Numbered from the stretch's first letter, positions 1 to 9,182 are shown. The stretch: DNA of 64,000 bases from Dyadobacter soli (GCF_900101885.1 NZ_FNAN01000001.1:186001-250000), one strand, 5' to 3'. Notes: generated by a model not told the origin, from the sequence alone. Numbers and translations: made by a program.

Positions 1-1
1 A

Positions 2-2548
2 TCGGGTATCAACCAGATTGTAGCCGACAGGCAGTACCTATGGGTCTCGACGACTACCCGTGGGCTTTACCGGATCGATAAGGCCTCGGGCGCGATCAGG
101 CGGTATGGGTATAATGCACCCGCGGGATCGCTGAGTAATGATAACCTGTACTGCCTTTTCGCCGATCCGCTGGACGATCACCTGCTTTGGATCGGCACAT
201 TCGGCGGCGGCTTGTGCAAGTTCGACAAGCGTACGGGACGTTGCGAGCTGCTTTCAAAACAAAACGGCCTGCCAAATAACGTGGTATACGCCGCCATTCC
301 CGACCGACGGGGCAATGTGTGGGTGGCTACCAACCAGGGATTGTGCCAGGTAGACAGGAACACGCTGCGTACGCGCACGTATACCCGCGAGGACGGTCTC
401 ATGGCCGACGAGTTCAACCGGTTCCACACCCTCGCATTACCCGACGGCCGCATTTTCCTGGGCGGAATGGAGGGGATAACCGCATTCGATTCCAGGCAGG
501 CGAACGAGGACCATTACCGCCCTCCGGTTTTTATCACCGCTATTTCCATCAACAATGCGCATTTGGAACCGCGCTTATCGGCCGGCGAGCTGCCGGTGAC
601 CTCCATGCAAGCCCTCAACCTGGCGCATTGGCAGAACTTCCTCTCCATTGAATTCGCGGCCATGCAGTACAACCGGAGCGACAAAATCCGCTATCGCTAC
701 CAGCTGGAAGGTATTGACGAGCATTGGATCGAGACGGAAACGCCCGTTACGAAGTACACCGACCTGCGCCCGGGGCATTATGTGCTGCGGCTGAATGCAT
801 CCAATACGCTCGGCGTGTGGAGTTCTGATATCCGCGAGCTGCATATCCGCATTGCCCCGCCCTGGTGGCGGACGTGGTGGGCTTATGGGCTGTATTTTCT
901 GCTATTTCTGGGTGCGGTTTACGTTTTGTTGCGTGCTTATATCAACCGGGTAAGGATGCAGCAGTCTATTTTATTCAAGCAAAAAGAAATAGACCTGAAA
1001 GCGCGGGAAGCGGAGCAATTGCGTGAGCTGGACGAAATGAAAACCCGTTTTTTCTCCAACATTACCCACGAATTCCGGACGCCGCTGACGCTGATCCTCG
1101 GACCGGCCGGCCAAATGCTGGAAGAGCCACGGCAGGAAAAGGACAACAAGCGGCTTTCATTGATTGAACGGAATGGGCGGCAGCTGCTAGGGCTGATTAA
1201 CCAGTTGCTCGATTTGTCCAAACTCGAAGCCGGTACCACGCAGGTAGATGCGGCCTGGGGCGATCTCGCGGATTTTGTGGAGATGCTTACGGGCACATTT
1301 CAAATGGCTGCGGAGGCTAAAAATATTGAATTGGCGTTCCAAAACAGCCTTGAAAGCCGGTATTACTGGTTTGATCACGAAAAACTGGAACGGATTCTCA
1401 CCAACCTGCTTTCCAATGCCGTGAAGTTTGCCAATGAAAACGGCCGGATACAGGTCGCATTGAATATAACCGGTGAGGAAGGTATTGAAATCACAGTTTC
1501 GAATACCGGGCCCAGGATACCCGGCGCGCAGCTCAGCCGCATTTTCGACCGGTTTTACCAGGCCGATCAGCAAGCTGGTTACCGCGAAGGCACGGGCATT
1601 GGTCTGGCGATTGTGAAGGAACTGGTGGATTTGCAGGGTGGGAATGTGTCGGTTGAGAGCGGCGCGGACGGTTTCGATACGGTGTTTACCGTGGCTATGC
1701 CTTATCGCCGGGGAGAAGCGCGGCAATCAACCGAAAACCTGACTCCTAGGCTGAATGGAAACAGCCATTTGAAGCATAACGAAACGCATTTACACAAAAT
1801 CCTGCTGGTGGAAGACAATGCAGGCCTGGCGGATTTCGTATCCGACAGCCTGGCTGAAAATTACCGCTTTTACCACGCGAAAAATGGCGAGGAAGGATTG
1901 GCAATGGCCATAGAAATCATGCCCGACCTGATCATCAGCGATGTGATGATGCCGGTGATGGATGGTTATGTTTTTTGCAAACACATTAAATCGAACCTCG
2001 AGACAAGCCACATTCCGGTGGTGCTGCTGACGGCCAAATCGGCCCTCGAAAGCCGGGTGGAGGGGCTTGAACTCGGTGCGGACGACTACATTACCAAACC
2101 GTTCCACCTGCCCGAGCTGCGCCTGCGCATACGTAACCTGCTCGATCGCCAGGCGCGCCTGTACGAGCGCCTCCGCGCGGGCTTCGCGACGCCCGCTGCA
2201 TTACCCGCCGAGCCGGAGCGCATTACCGACCCGTTCCTGACGAGATTGTACCACATCCTCGACACCCGCCTTGACGACCCCGATTTCGGGGTGACCGAAC
2301 TGATCCGCGAGATCGGCATGAGCAACAGCAGCCTGAACCGGAAGCTCAAAACGCTGACCGACCTTTCGGCCGTTGAGCTGATCCGTAATTATCGCTTGAA
2401 AAAAGCGGCTGCAATGCTTTCCGGAGGTATTTCGGTGTCGGAGGCAGCCTATGCGGTGGGTTTTGATAACTTGTCCTATTTTGCCAAATGCTTCCGTGAT
2501 TTGTACGGAATGACGCCCCGCGAGTTCGCGGCGAGCGGCATTCCATAA
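2..2548 (+). CDS. Hybrid two-component system regulator (propeller sensor, kinase, receiver, AraC), 5' truncated
   Basis: One-component signal system: a periplasmic sugar/ligand-sensing propeller fused to a histidine kinase, receiver and DNA-binding domain. The reading frame is open from base 2, so the N-terminus lies outside the window; 848 residues are visible. In order: two-component regulator propeller blades (about 1-200, with repeats such as LWVSTTRGLYRID and VWVATNQGLCQVD), Y_Y_Y domain (about 225-280), one membrane segment (about 288-315), HisKA with NITHEFRTP (His near 356), HATPase with NLLSNAVKFA and GTGIGLAIVKEL (about 450-570), receiver with phospho-acceptor in ISDVMMPVMDG (about 600-715), and C-terminal AraC HTH (about 745-848). 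In Bacteroidota such regulators usually switch on glycan-use loci. No Sus genes adjoin it here, so its target may lie upstream of the window. Its stop is 2 bp from the convergent AraC gene. Confidence 0.95.
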   Translation, partial: SGINQIVADRQYLWVSTTTRGLYRIDKASGAIRRYGYNAPAGSLSNDNLYCLFADPLDDHLLWIGTFGGGLCKFDKRTGRCELLSKQNGLPNNVVYAAIPDRRGNVWVATNQGLCQVDRNTLRTRTYTREDGLMADEFNRFHTLALPDGRIFLGGMEGITAFDSRQANEDHYRPPVFITAISINNAHLEPRLSAGELPVTSMQALNLAHWQNFLSIEFAAMQYNRSDKIRYRYQLEGIDEHWIETETPVTKYTDLRPGHYVLRLNASNTLGVWSSDIRELHIRIAPPWWRTWWAYGLYFLLFLGAVYVLLRAYINRVRMQQSILFKQKEIDLKAREAEQLRELDEMKTRFFSNITHEFRTPLTLILGPAGQMLEEPRQEKDNKRLSLIERNGRQLLGLINQLLDLSKLEAGTTQVDAAWGDLADFVEMLTGTFQMAAEAKNIELAFQNSLESRYYWFDHEKLERILTNLLSNAVKFANENGRIQVALNITGEEGIEITVSNTGPRIPGAQLSRIFDRFYQADQQAGYREGTGIGLAIVKELVDLQGGNVSVESGADGFDTVFTVAMPYRRGEARQSTENLTPRLNGNSHLKHNETHLHKILLVEDNAGLADFVSDSLAENYRFYHAKNGEEGLAMAIEIMPDLIISDVMMPVMDGYVFCKHIKSNLETSHIPVVLLTAKSALESRVEGLELGADDYITKPFHLPELRLRIRNLLDRQARLYERLRAGFATPAALPAEPERITDPFLTRLYHILDTRLDDPDFGVTELIREIGMSNSSLNRKLKTLTDLSAVELIRNYRLKKAAAMLSGGISVSEAAYAVGFDNLSYFAKCFRDLYGMTPREFAASGIP

Positions 2549-2550
2549 GG

Positions 2551-3414
2551 TCAGGCCGCTATGACGATGCCTTTTCGGAAAGCCGACGGGCTCGTGCCGT
2601 GGTGCTTACGGAACTGGCGGCTGAGGTGGCTTTCGTCGGTATAACCCAGTTCGGCGGCTATCTCGCTGACAGTGAGGTTGCTTTGGGTGAGACGCTGCGC
2701 CACAAGCTTGATCCGTGACGAGGCCACATAGCTTTGCAGGCTTTCTCCCGTGTATTTCCGGAAATATTCGCCTACATAGTTGGGTGACAGATTGAATTGC
2801 TCCGCCAGATGGTCGACGCGCAGCTTTTCAGGATCGGCGATATGCCGCTGGATATGCAGTAACAGCCGGTTGATAAGCCCTTCCTTCGCGCCCGGGTTGT
2901 CGGTAGTGCGTCCGTCGTGCACATTGCGCGTAATGACATTGAGTATCAGCGTGACCAGATGCCGCAGATTGTCCTCGTGGCCGGGCTGGCGCTGCTCGTA
3001 TTCGGTGATCAGGTGCGAAATCAGCGAAGCGATCATCCCGCAATCGCCTTCGTTGCGGATCAGGAGCTCTTCGAAACGGTTATGGTGTGCAAAAATCGTT
3101 TCCAGCTGTTTCAGCCAGGCGGTAATCCGGTCCTTGTCCTGCTCGGTTTTGTATTCGGACAGGAATACTTCCGAAAAACGGATGGAGCAGAACCGCGTGG
3201 GCGTTTGCACATCAAAGCCGCGGCAATCGAGCGGGGTGAAAAGGAAAATGCTGCCGGGGCCATATTGGAAGCGGTTCCTGTTCGTCTCCCGCGTGCCGGT
3301 ACCGTCCATGATCCTGACGATCTCGAAGAAATGGTAGATCAATGGCCGCTCATTCCAGCAATCCATATCGGCCACGTGAACTTCAAAGGGCTGATGCAAT
3401 GTCTTTTGTTTCAT
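2551..3414 (-). CDS. AraC family transcriptional regulator
   Basis: DNA-binding regulator of 287 residues. The first half (about 10-150) is a cupin-like ligand-sensing region. The last 100 residues hold two helix-turn-helix motifs of the AraC type (HLAEQFNLSPNYVGEYFRKY and VSEIAAELGYTDESHLSRQF). It is divergent from the old-yellow-enzyme gene, with starts 86 bp apart, so control of that gene and of itself is the simplest inference. It converges on the hybrid regulator with only 2 bp between stops. The ligand is unknown. Confidence 0.9.
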   Translation of the reverse strand: MKQKTLHQPFEVHVADMDCWNERPLIYHFFEIVRIMDGTGTRETNRNRFQYGPGSIFLFTPLDCRGFDVQTPTRFCSIRFSEVFLSEYKTEQDKDRITAWLKQLETIFAHHNRFEELLIRNEGDCGMIASLISHLITEYEQRQPGHEDNLRHLVTLILNVITRNVHDGRTTDNPGAKEGLINRLLLHIQRHIADPEKLRVDHLAEQFNLSPNYVGEYFRKYTGESLQSYVASSRIKLVAQRLTQSNLTVSEIAAELGYTDESHLSRQFRKHHGTSPSAFRKGIVIAA

Positions 3415-3474
3415 AACCCGTAAAAATACCGAAAAAACCGTGCAATGTCACTGCCGGACGGCAGGTAGCGGAGA

Positions 3475-3482
3475 TAGTTTTG
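3475..3482 (+). promoter_or_regulatory. Probable -7 box for the OYE gene
   Basis: TAGTTTTG matches the Bacteroidota primary-sigma -7 consensus TAnnTTTG and lies 18 bp before the ATG at 3501. No clear -33 TTTG is seen, which fits a gene needing an activator such as the divergent AraC protein. Confidence 0.45.
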
Positions 3483-3500
3483 TATTCAAAAAAAGCAACT

Positions 3501-4634
3501 ATGAATACGGAGAAAAAACTATTGGCACCACTCATAGCCGGAGCGCTCGCACTACAAAACCGCGTCGTAATGGCTCCTATGAATCGTAGGAGGTCATTGA
3601 ACGGCATTCCGGGCGAATCCGCAGCCATCTATTTCGGGCAACGCGCAAGTGCCGGGCTCATTATTACCGACAACACCGCCGTAGCGCCGAACGGCATCGG
3701 TTACATGGGAACCCCCGGAATTTACAACCAGGTGCAGATCGACGGATGGAAGCACGTAACCGGCGAAGTGCATGCGCGGGGCGGCCGGATTTTCATGCAG
3801 CTCGTGCACGCGGGCCGCATCGGGCATTACCTCAATAACGAAGGGCAGATGCCGCTGATCGCACCGTCGGCGGTGACGGCGGAAGGGCTGATACGCACTG
3901 CGGGAGACATTCATTTACCGATTAGCGAGCCTTTGGAGGCCTCCCTTGACGATGTGCGCAGGCTGATCGACGAGCACATTCAAGGTGCCGTGAACGCCAT
4001 AGCGGCTGGTTTCGACGGCGTGGAGATACACGGGGCGCACGGTTTCCTGCCCGAGCAATTTCTCCACCCGCACACCAACCGGCGCACGGACGCATACGGT
4101 GGAAGCATTGCCGCCCGCAGCCGTTTTCTGCTCGAAATCGTGGAAGGTACCATAGCGGCAATCGGGAAGGAGCGCGTGGGGATACGCCTTTCGCCGTTCG
4201 TGAAGCTCAACGACCTGCCCGATTATGCGGAGGAGGCGGAGACGCAGCGTTACATTGTGGATGCATTGCAGGAAATGGGCATTGTATACATTCATTTGTC
4301 CGATCAGGGGCCCGTGGGGCTGGGCAAAATACCGGAAGCATTCCTCCGGGACCTGCGCCAGCGCTACCAGGGGCTAGTCATACTCGCCGGCGGCTATTCT
4401 GTCGAAACGGCCGAAGCTGCGTTGCAGGCCGGTTTGGCCGATCTGATCGCATTCGGAAAGCCTTACATCGCCAACCCCGACCTCACGGAGCGTTTCAAGC
4501 TTGGCATTCCGCTTGCCACCGGTGATCCGGAAACCTATTACCAGGGGGGCGACGGCGGGTATATCGACTATCCTTTCGCCAATCTTACTCGCAACCGCAT
4601 ATTTGGCTCAAATACCACCGCAGATTGTCGTTAA
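3501..4634 (+). CDS. NADH:flavin oxidoreductase / old yellow enzyme family
   Basis: FMN-dependent ene-reductase of 377 residues, about the usual length for the NemA/OYE class. It would reduce the C=C bond of activated alkenes (enones, maleimides, nitro compounds) with NAD(P)H in the cytoplasm. Visible family features are the N-terminal LQNRVVMAPMNR strand, the FMQLVHAGRIGH region, the substrate-binding VEIHGAHGFLPEQFLHP motif followed by NRRTDAYGGSI, and the C-terminal phosphate-binding region AGGYS...LIAFGKPYIANPDL. I chose ATG 3501 (MNTEKKLLAP); an upstream TTG at 3480 overlaps the promoter box and is less likely. It is divergent from an AraC regulator that probably controls it. The substrate cannot be told from sequence. 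Confidence 0.93.
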   Translation: MNTEKKLLAPLIAGALALQNRVVMAPMNRRRSLNGIPGESAAIYFGQRASAGLIITDNTAVAPNGIGYMGTPGIYNQVQIDGWKHVTGEVHARGGRIFMQLVHAGRIGHYLNNEGQMPLIAPSAVTAEGLIRTAGDIHLPISEPLEASLDDVRRLIDEHIQGAVNAIAAGFDGVEIHGAHGFLPEQFLHPHTNRRTDAYGGSIAARSRFLLEIVEGTIAAIGKERVGIRLSPFVKLNDLPDYAEEAETQRYIVDALQEMGIVYIHLSDQGPVGLGKIPEAFLRDLRQRYQGLVILAGGYSVETAEAALQAGLADLIAFGKPYIANPDLTERFKLGIPLATGDPETYYQGGDGGYIDYPFANLTRNRIFGSNTTADCR

Positions 4635-4663
4635 ACCCCGCGCATTTTAACAGGTGATCCGGT

Positions 4664-4671
4664 TAGGTTTG
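4664..4671 (+). promoter_or_regulatory. Probable -7 box for the DinB-family gene
   Basis: TAGGTTTG fits TAnnTTTG and lies 26 bp before the ATG at 4698. This suggests the DinB gene has its own promoter although it follows the OYE gene on the same strand. Confidence 0.45.
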
Positions 4672-4697
4672 TATTTAAAATCAACAATACTATCAAC

Positions 4698-5231
4698 ATG
4701 AGGGTCAAGGATTACCACCACACCATCGATATCTGGCTTCAATCGCTGGAAGCTTCTGATATTGCGAGGCTGCTGGCCCAGCCGGGGCCGGGCGCCTGGT
4801 CGCTGGGGCAGGTGTATATGCACATTCTGGACGAAACGGAGTTTTATTTCAGCCAGATCAAAATTTGCCTCGCATCGAACGACCACGCGATGGAGGACTG
4901 CACTTCGGAGGCCAAAGCAATGCTGCGCAATAATGCATTTCCCGACGCGATCCTCGAAGGGCCGCCTTCGAATGCATTCGTCCGCCAGCCGGGCTGCAAG
5001 CAGTTCCTGGTCGACCGGCTCGTCCAGCTGAAAACGTTGGTTGCCGAAACCGACCTTTTGATAGCCAGGAGCCTCTTCCACGGAAAAGCAAAACACCCGG
5101 GCCTGCATTACCTGTGCGCCGAGGAGTGGTTTCAGTTTTCGGAGATGCATTTCAGGCACCACTTGCGGCAGAAGGCGAGGATAGAGTCGTTTTTGGAGCG
5201 TACATTTGGCAAGTACGAGCCTCAAAACTGA
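4698..5231 (+). CDS. DinB-family (YfiT-like) four-helix protein
   Basis: A 177-residue protein with the DinB/YfiT-like pattern: helix 1 with WLQSLEASDIARLL, the PGAWSLGQVYMHILDETEFY region carrying the first metal-ligand His, and the C-terminal EMHFRHHLRQKARIESFL helix with the paired His ligands. Members are metal-binding helical bundles, often thiol-dependent S-transferases or of unknown activity. The name derives from a damage-induced Bacillus gene and is not evidence of a repair role. It lies 63 bp after the OYE gene and may share its stress response. Its stop opens onto a repeat-rich convergent gap. Confidence 0.8.
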   Translation: MRVKDYHHTIDIWLQSLEASDIARLLAQPGPGAWSLGQVYMHILDETEFYFSQIKICLASNDHAMEDCTSEAKAMLRNNAFPDAILEGPPSNAFVRQPGCKQFLVDRLVQLKTLVAETDLLIARSLFHGKAKHPGLHYLCAEEWFQFSEMHFRHHLRQKARIESFLERTFGKYEPQN

Positions 5232-5237
5232 GTAGCA

Positions 5238-5380
5238 ATGGCGCGAAGGTCTACCTTCGTGCTACTATTTGCAGGCCTCCGGCCGGTCGGCACTGCGATA
5301 AAGCTGCGTTATGGACCGGCCGGAGGCCTGCGAATAGTGTGTACAAATCAAGAGATTTGCACCAGCGCTTTCAGCGCTGC
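5238..5380 (+). repeat. Composite multi-hairpin element, copy 1
   Basis: A series of adjacent inverted repeats. (1) 5241-5250/5253-5262: arms around CGAAGGT and ACCTTCG. (2) 5264-5288/5314-5338: a 25-bp stem whose core GCAGGCCTCCGGCCGGTC is perfectly inverted, with a 25-nt loop and two flanking A/T blocks that also pair (one T-G wobble). (3) 5344-5349/5354-5359: CAAATC/GATTTG. (4) 5363-5379: CAGCGCT/AGCGCTG. A copy with the same parts in the same order lies on the other strand at 57902-58034. It does not encode protein. It fills the gap between two convergent genes and resembles a REP/MITE-type element, though I do not recognise a named family. Confidence 0.85.
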
Positions 5381-5402
5381 CAACAACGTCGCTAACATGC
5401 AA

Positions 5403-5445
5403 TCGGCCGTCAATGGTCAGCGGTCGGCGGTCAGGCCGCAGGCCC
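5403..5445. repeat. Heptamer-period repeat (CRGCGGT family)
   Basis: Degenerate tandem 7-bp units in register, CGGCCGT, CAATGGT, CAGCGGT, CGGCGGT, followed by CAGGCCG, CAGGCCC. The same words occur at 13475, 14372, 14470, 16426 and 16616. It lies just beyond the stop of the last subunit-like gene of the fibre operon. Confidence 0.8.
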
Positions 5446-5446
5446 C

Positions 5447-5923
5447 TCACAACCCCGAAATCGTATAAGTCACCGTAGCCGTGTACGTCTTCACCGGCAG
5501 CATCACCGATAATCCTTCGATTTTGTATTGAATGGGGATGTTGTCGCGGTGGGCGAGGAGGTTGAGGAGGCCGGTGAAGAATACTTGCGGGGTACTGGTG
5601 AGCTGGATGTAGGTGGTGCCCCCGCTGAGGATCGCGATGCCGGTGCCGTTGCCGGTGCGCTGCACGTACAGTTTGAGCGATGGGTCCCAGTTGGAGGTTG
5701 TGCTGAGGTGCGCGGTGAGGGTCCAACCCAGTAATGCATTCACTTTGAACAAGGTCTGCGACGCGCTGCTGGTTTCTACGTGCTCGTAGTTTTTGCCGGC
5801 TTTGGTGATCGTCGATGAGAGGGAGGGAATGGACCACGTGTTTCCGCTGTTGATCGTAATCGTTTGCGCGGAAGCAGTGAATATGCTCAGGATTGCAATG
5901 CAAAAAGCGGTAATGTATCTCAT
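5447..5923 (-). CDS. Small secreted subunit-like protein, last gene of the fibre operon
   Basis: A 158-residue protein with a clear signal peptide (about 1-19, ending FTASAQ) and no lipobox. The mature part is rich in Thr, Ser and alternating hydrophobics, as expected of an all-beta fold. It ends in TYTATVTYTISGL, which resembles the VTVTYTLADN-type end of the other two subunit-like proteins in this operon. Its ATG overlaps the stop of the previous gene (TGATG), so translation is probably coupled. By position and shape it could be a minor or tip subunit of a surface fibre assembled by the upstream usher-like protein. That role is inference; I do not recognise a named family. Confidence 0.75.
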   Translation of the reverse strand: MRYITAFCIAILSIFTASAQTITINSGNTWSIPSLSSTITKAGKNYEHVETSSASQTLFKVNALLGWTLTAHLSTTSNWDPSLKLYVQRTGNGTGIAILSGGTTYIQLTSTPQVFFTGLLNLLAHRDNIPIQYKIEGLSVMLPVKTYTATVTYTISGL

Positions 5924-6468
5924 CAGTTGTCGACCATAGTGTACCGCACCGTCACATTCGAGGTGCCGCTGCGAATGTTGGCATAATTCTGAATTTCAAG
6001 CGAATAGCTTAGTCGGAACCCGCTGCTGCCGTAGGTAATGCCGGTGTAGGCGCCTTTGATATTGTCTATAAAACTTACGGGCGTGTTGGTCAGGTACTTG
6101 TTGGCCGTGACGTAGCTGTTGCCGCCCGTAAAGCCTTGCCCCGTACCGACGTAACTGGCCACATCGAGGCGCAGCCGAATGCCAGGCGGAAGTGTTCCTA
6201 CCACATCGCCTTTGATGCTCCGCGATGCCCCGGAAGTCACTGCCGAGGTGAATATGAGCCAGTTGGCACTGTTTGCAGTGCCCGTTCCAAGGATATTGCC
6301 GGCTTCGGTGGGGGCGGTCATTTGCAGGGTAACGCTGCTGGAACCCGACGGCAGGATATCCACGAGCGCCACCGACGGCATCGTGAGGCTAACGTCCACC
6401 GTCGCGACGGTCTGCGCGTACGAAGCGAAGCCGGGCAGGAAACAGTACAGGAGCATCAGATACCTCAT
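5923..6468 (-). CDS. Secreted pilin-like subunit
   Basis: A 181-residue protein with a signal peptide ending ASYAQ (about 1-18). It is visibly homologous to the 191-residue protein that opens the operon. Both have a [ML]PSVALVDI / VPVVALLDL strand near the mature N-terminus, a NSANWLIFTS / NSIWLNYTS block in the middle, and a C-terminal YANIRSGTSNVTVRYTMVDN / YANLRSGQTTVTVTYTLADN. An all-beta fold is likely. It overlaps the usher-like gene by 4 bp (ATGA), so it is translationally coupled. Likely role: structural or minor subunit of a chaperone-usher-type fibre. There is no lipobox, unlike the FimA/Mfa1 type V pilins of Bacteroidia. Confidence 0.8.
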   Translation of the reverse strand: MRYLMLLYCFLPGFASYAQTVATVDVSLTMPSVALVDILPSGSSSVTLQMTAPTEAGNILGTGTANSANWLIFTSAVTSGASRSIKGDVVGTLPPGIRLRLDVASYVGTGQGFTGGNSYVTANKYLTNTPVSFIDNIKGAYTGITYGSSGFRLSYSLEIQNYANIRSGTSNVTVRYTMVDN

Positions 6469-9182
6469 TTTTTCACAGATACTTCAAAATTTCTTTCCGA
6501 AAAATGGATACGCTTCTCGTTTGGTCTGATCCGGAATGTCAGATCGAGCGTTTTATCGGTTTCTACCGTGAGCTGGCGGCTGCTTTCTTCTACCACGAAA
6601 CGGTCCTGGGTACCGGGGATGAATACCGATATTTCCCAGTTGCCCGGCCGTATTTCGCGAAACGAAAACTCGCCCTTGTCGTTCAGTTCGGTAAGGTAGT
6701 TGCCGTTCTCTCCATTCAGTTTTACCAGAACCGAAGGCTTTTCATTCAGTACCGACGAGAGGCCATTCTGTTTGGCTCTTAAAAATTCGATCCTGCCCGC
6801 GATGCTGCCCGTGCGGGTGAACGGAATTTCCACCATTTTGAGACTGTCGGCGCGCACATCTACCAGCATTGGCATGCGTACTACCGGCACTACGCCCTCG
6901 CTGCCCGACTCGTTTTGGGTGATGCTGAGGTAATAGCGGTCGGGTGCCACGCCTTCGAACGTGAACATGCCGGTGCTGTCGGTCATGAACTTGTGGCTGC
7001 CGAGCTGGATGAGGTTACCCTGCTTGCGGTAGCCGAAGCCCGTGAGTTGGCCTTTCACCGTACCGATATTCTTTTTCCGGCCCAGCGGCACATTCAGCCG
7101 CAAAGCGTACCGGATATTAAAAAAGAGCGTATTCTGGTCGGTATTGGCCAGATTAGGAATGTAGGAGCGGCCACCGGAGAAAGTGAAAACGTGTCTTTTC
7201 AAATCCAGCATTACCGAAGCGTCTACGAAACTCCTGCGCACGTACAGCTCGTCGGGCGCATAATTGTTTCGGTATAAAAAGCTCGCATACAGGTTCCTTT
7301 TGATACTTACCCGCGCATTACCGCCGTAAAAGAACAGGTTTTCGATCGTGCCGGACGCCGAGAATTTGCTCGTATGCTGGTGTTCGAAATATCCGCCCAG
7401 CCATATCCACGGGAATAGCCGAACGGCCGGTTGCGCCTGGTTCGAGAACGACTCGTTCCGCCCGTCGCCGTCAGGGGCCAGGTGGTTTTTGGAATAACCA
7501 TAACGGCCCTGGTAAAAGAGCGTGAACTTTTTGGAAGTTAGGTTATAGGAAAAATTGCTGAAATTCTCGGAGTAATGGAACGACGCGGGCTGTTGCCTGT
7601 CCTTGCGCTCCGCTTTGGAATAGAACATAAAAAACCGGTTCCGCTGGTCGGGCTGGAAGGAAATGTAACCCATATAGCTGCGGTCTTTGGGCGAGACGCT
7701 GTACAGGTTGGCGTCGAGGCTGGGGTTTACGTCGGAGAAATTGTTACTTGCGCCGATGGTGAGTTTGCGCGTGATATTGAAGCCGATATTGTTGTTGAAA
7801 AGGCGGCTGTTGTTGTAAAAGCCATAAAAATGCTTTCCGGCATAAATGACATTGCTGGTAACGCTGATCCATTTTTTGGACAGTTGAAGCCGCAGGAATG
7901 CGCCGTAATCCGTTTTGCCGATCGCCTGCCCGGCGCTCAGCTCGCTTTCGAGGTTGAATTCCCGTGTGTGTACATTCGCTGCCAGACCCGTCATGTGTGA
8001 CCAGAAACGCCGGTCGTGGAAAAACACATTTTTGGAAGCGTACTGCACCCCGATATCGGCCTTCTCATTGATTTTGAACAAAAACTTACCTCCGAACGAG
8101 TCTTTCTGATTCAGGAAAAACCTCGCTTTCTGGTAAAATACGGTGTAAGCCATTTTCTTAAACTGCTGTTCCACGCGCAGCCCGCGCCCGAAACGGCCGA
8201 ATTCCATCAGGTTATTTAGCTGCAAAACATAATCACCCACCGATACGGACAGGCGCTTGCGCCATGCATAATCGAGCGAATACTGGTCGTAAGTACCCAC
8301 CGCCGGAAATACGAACTGGTTGGGACCCCGGACGGTAAAATCGATGTAATGGCGTTCTTTCTGGTCGATGAAGCCTTTGCCGGTAGCCTGATACTGGTAG
8401 GCAGTAACCTGCCGGCCGCCGTACCGGTACGACAGATACGTACCGCCTACTTCCACCGGAAAGCGGAAGTAGCGGTCGATCTTTCTGACTTTGGAGGAAA
8501 AAACGGGTATGCTGGTAACGGAATACACGGGCTCGGCGCCGCCGGTCATCACGACCGAAAGGCTTGATGAGGCCTGCCATGCATTGTTGTCGGTGACAGG
8601 AATGATTTGCGAGACGGTCACATTGGTACCGGCTCCCGGTTCGAGGGTGAGGCTGTCGGGAATGTCGTCGAGCTTGCCACGTTCCGGTTTCAAAAGTATC
8701 TTTTCGGCATTGTTCCCCGAGTTGCGGAGCTGGTATGTGAGCCGAAGTGTATCGCCCTCGCGGATAAATTCGGGCTGGGAAACTACGAACAGCTCCACGT
8801 TCCGGATTTGCCCGATTGTGAGCGGGACATTCGTGGCCACGCCATTTACGGAAAACTTTACCTGGTACTCGCCCGAGGCCGAGGTGGCGGGCGTGCCTAT
8901 CACGTAAAAATAGCGCACCGTCCGGTCGTCGGCTGTTCTTGCAGGTCGCCGCTGGGAAAGCAGCCGCCATTTTTCGGGCAGCTGTATTTCTTCCCGTAGC
9001 GAATCTGGTAGGGGTGAGGAGGATTTTACATCAAATAGTAGTGTGATATGCCCACCGGGTATAACCGTGTCGGGCATGTTGGCGAGGCTGACGGCCACCG
9101 GCGATTGCCCGTAACCATTCAGGCCCGACATTAAAATCAATATGGCGATGAGCCGGTACAATGGAAGAGGAGGATTATTCAA
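6465..9182 (-). CDS. Outer-membrane usher-like beta-barrel protein
   Basis: A 905-residue protein with a signal sequence (about 1-25, ending NGYGQ). Residues about 30-215 look like two Ig-like/NEW3-type domains (VVSQPEFIREGDTLRLTYQLRNSGN). Residues about 230-690 show repeated amphipathic aromatic strands typical of a large outer-membrane barrel. A carboxypeptidase-regulatory-like domain follows (about 690-770, GTVKGQLTGFGYRKQGN), then a second E-set-like domain (about 785-890, GSIAGRIEFLRA...GEFSFREIRPGNWEISV). No TonB plug is seen. Large barrel plus flanking E-set domains, beside a chaperone-like and pilin-like genes, recalls alternate (CS1/TcfC-type) ushers. The start is a TTG at 9182 that overlaps the chaperone gene by 8 bp; no in-frame ATG gives a full signal peptide. 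Function is inferred from architecture and context. Confidence 0.7.
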   Translation of the reverse strand: MNNPPLPLYRLIAILILMSGLNGYGQSPVAVSLANMPDTVIPGGHITLLFDVKSSSPLPDSLREEIQLPEKWRLLSQRRPARTADDRTVRYFYVIGTPATSASGEYQVKFSVNGVATNVPLTIGQIRNVELFVVSQPEFIREGDTLRLTYQLRNSGNNAEKILLKPERGKLDDIPDSLTLEPGAGTNVTVSQIIPVTDNNAWQASSSLSVVMTGGAEPVYSVTSIPVFSSKVRKIDRYFRFPVEVGGTYLSYRYGGRQVTAYQYQATGKGFIDQKERHYIDFTVRGPNQFVFPAVGTYDQYSLDYAWRKRLSVSVGDYVLQLNNLMEFGRFGRGLRVEQQFKKMAYTVFYQKARFFLNQKDSFGGKFLFKINEKADIGVQYASKNVFFHDRRFWSHMTGLAANVHTREFNLESELSAGQAIGKTDYGAFLRLQLSKKWISVTSNVIYAGKHFYGFYNNSRLFNNNIGFNITRKLTIGASNNFSDVNPSLDANLYSVSPKDRSYMGYISFQPDQRNRFFMFYSKAERKDRQQPASFHYSENFSNFSYNLTSKKFTLFYQGRYGYSKNHLAPDGDGRNESFSNQAQPAVRLFPWIWLGGYFEHQHTSKFSASGTIENLFFYGGNARVSIKRNLYASFLYRNNYAPDELYVRRSFVDASVMLDLKRHVFTFSGGRSYIPNLANTDQNTLFFNIRYALRLNVPLGRKKNIGTVKGQLTGFGYRKQGNLIQLGSHKFMTDSTGMFTFEGVAPDRYYLSITQNESGSEGVVPVVRMPMLVDVRADSLKMVEIPFTRTGSIAGRIEFLRAKQNGLSSVLNEKPSVLVKLNGENGNYLTELNDKGEFSFREIRPGNWEISVFIPGTQDRFVVEESSRQLTVETDKTLDLTFRIRPNEKRIHFSERNFEVSVKK

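Noticed and set aside
2534..2560. AGCGGC/GCCGCT hairpin at the convergent hybrid-regulator/AraC stops as terminator
   Set aside because: The stem is only 6 bp with a 15-nt loop and no T tract on either strand. It is too weak to call.
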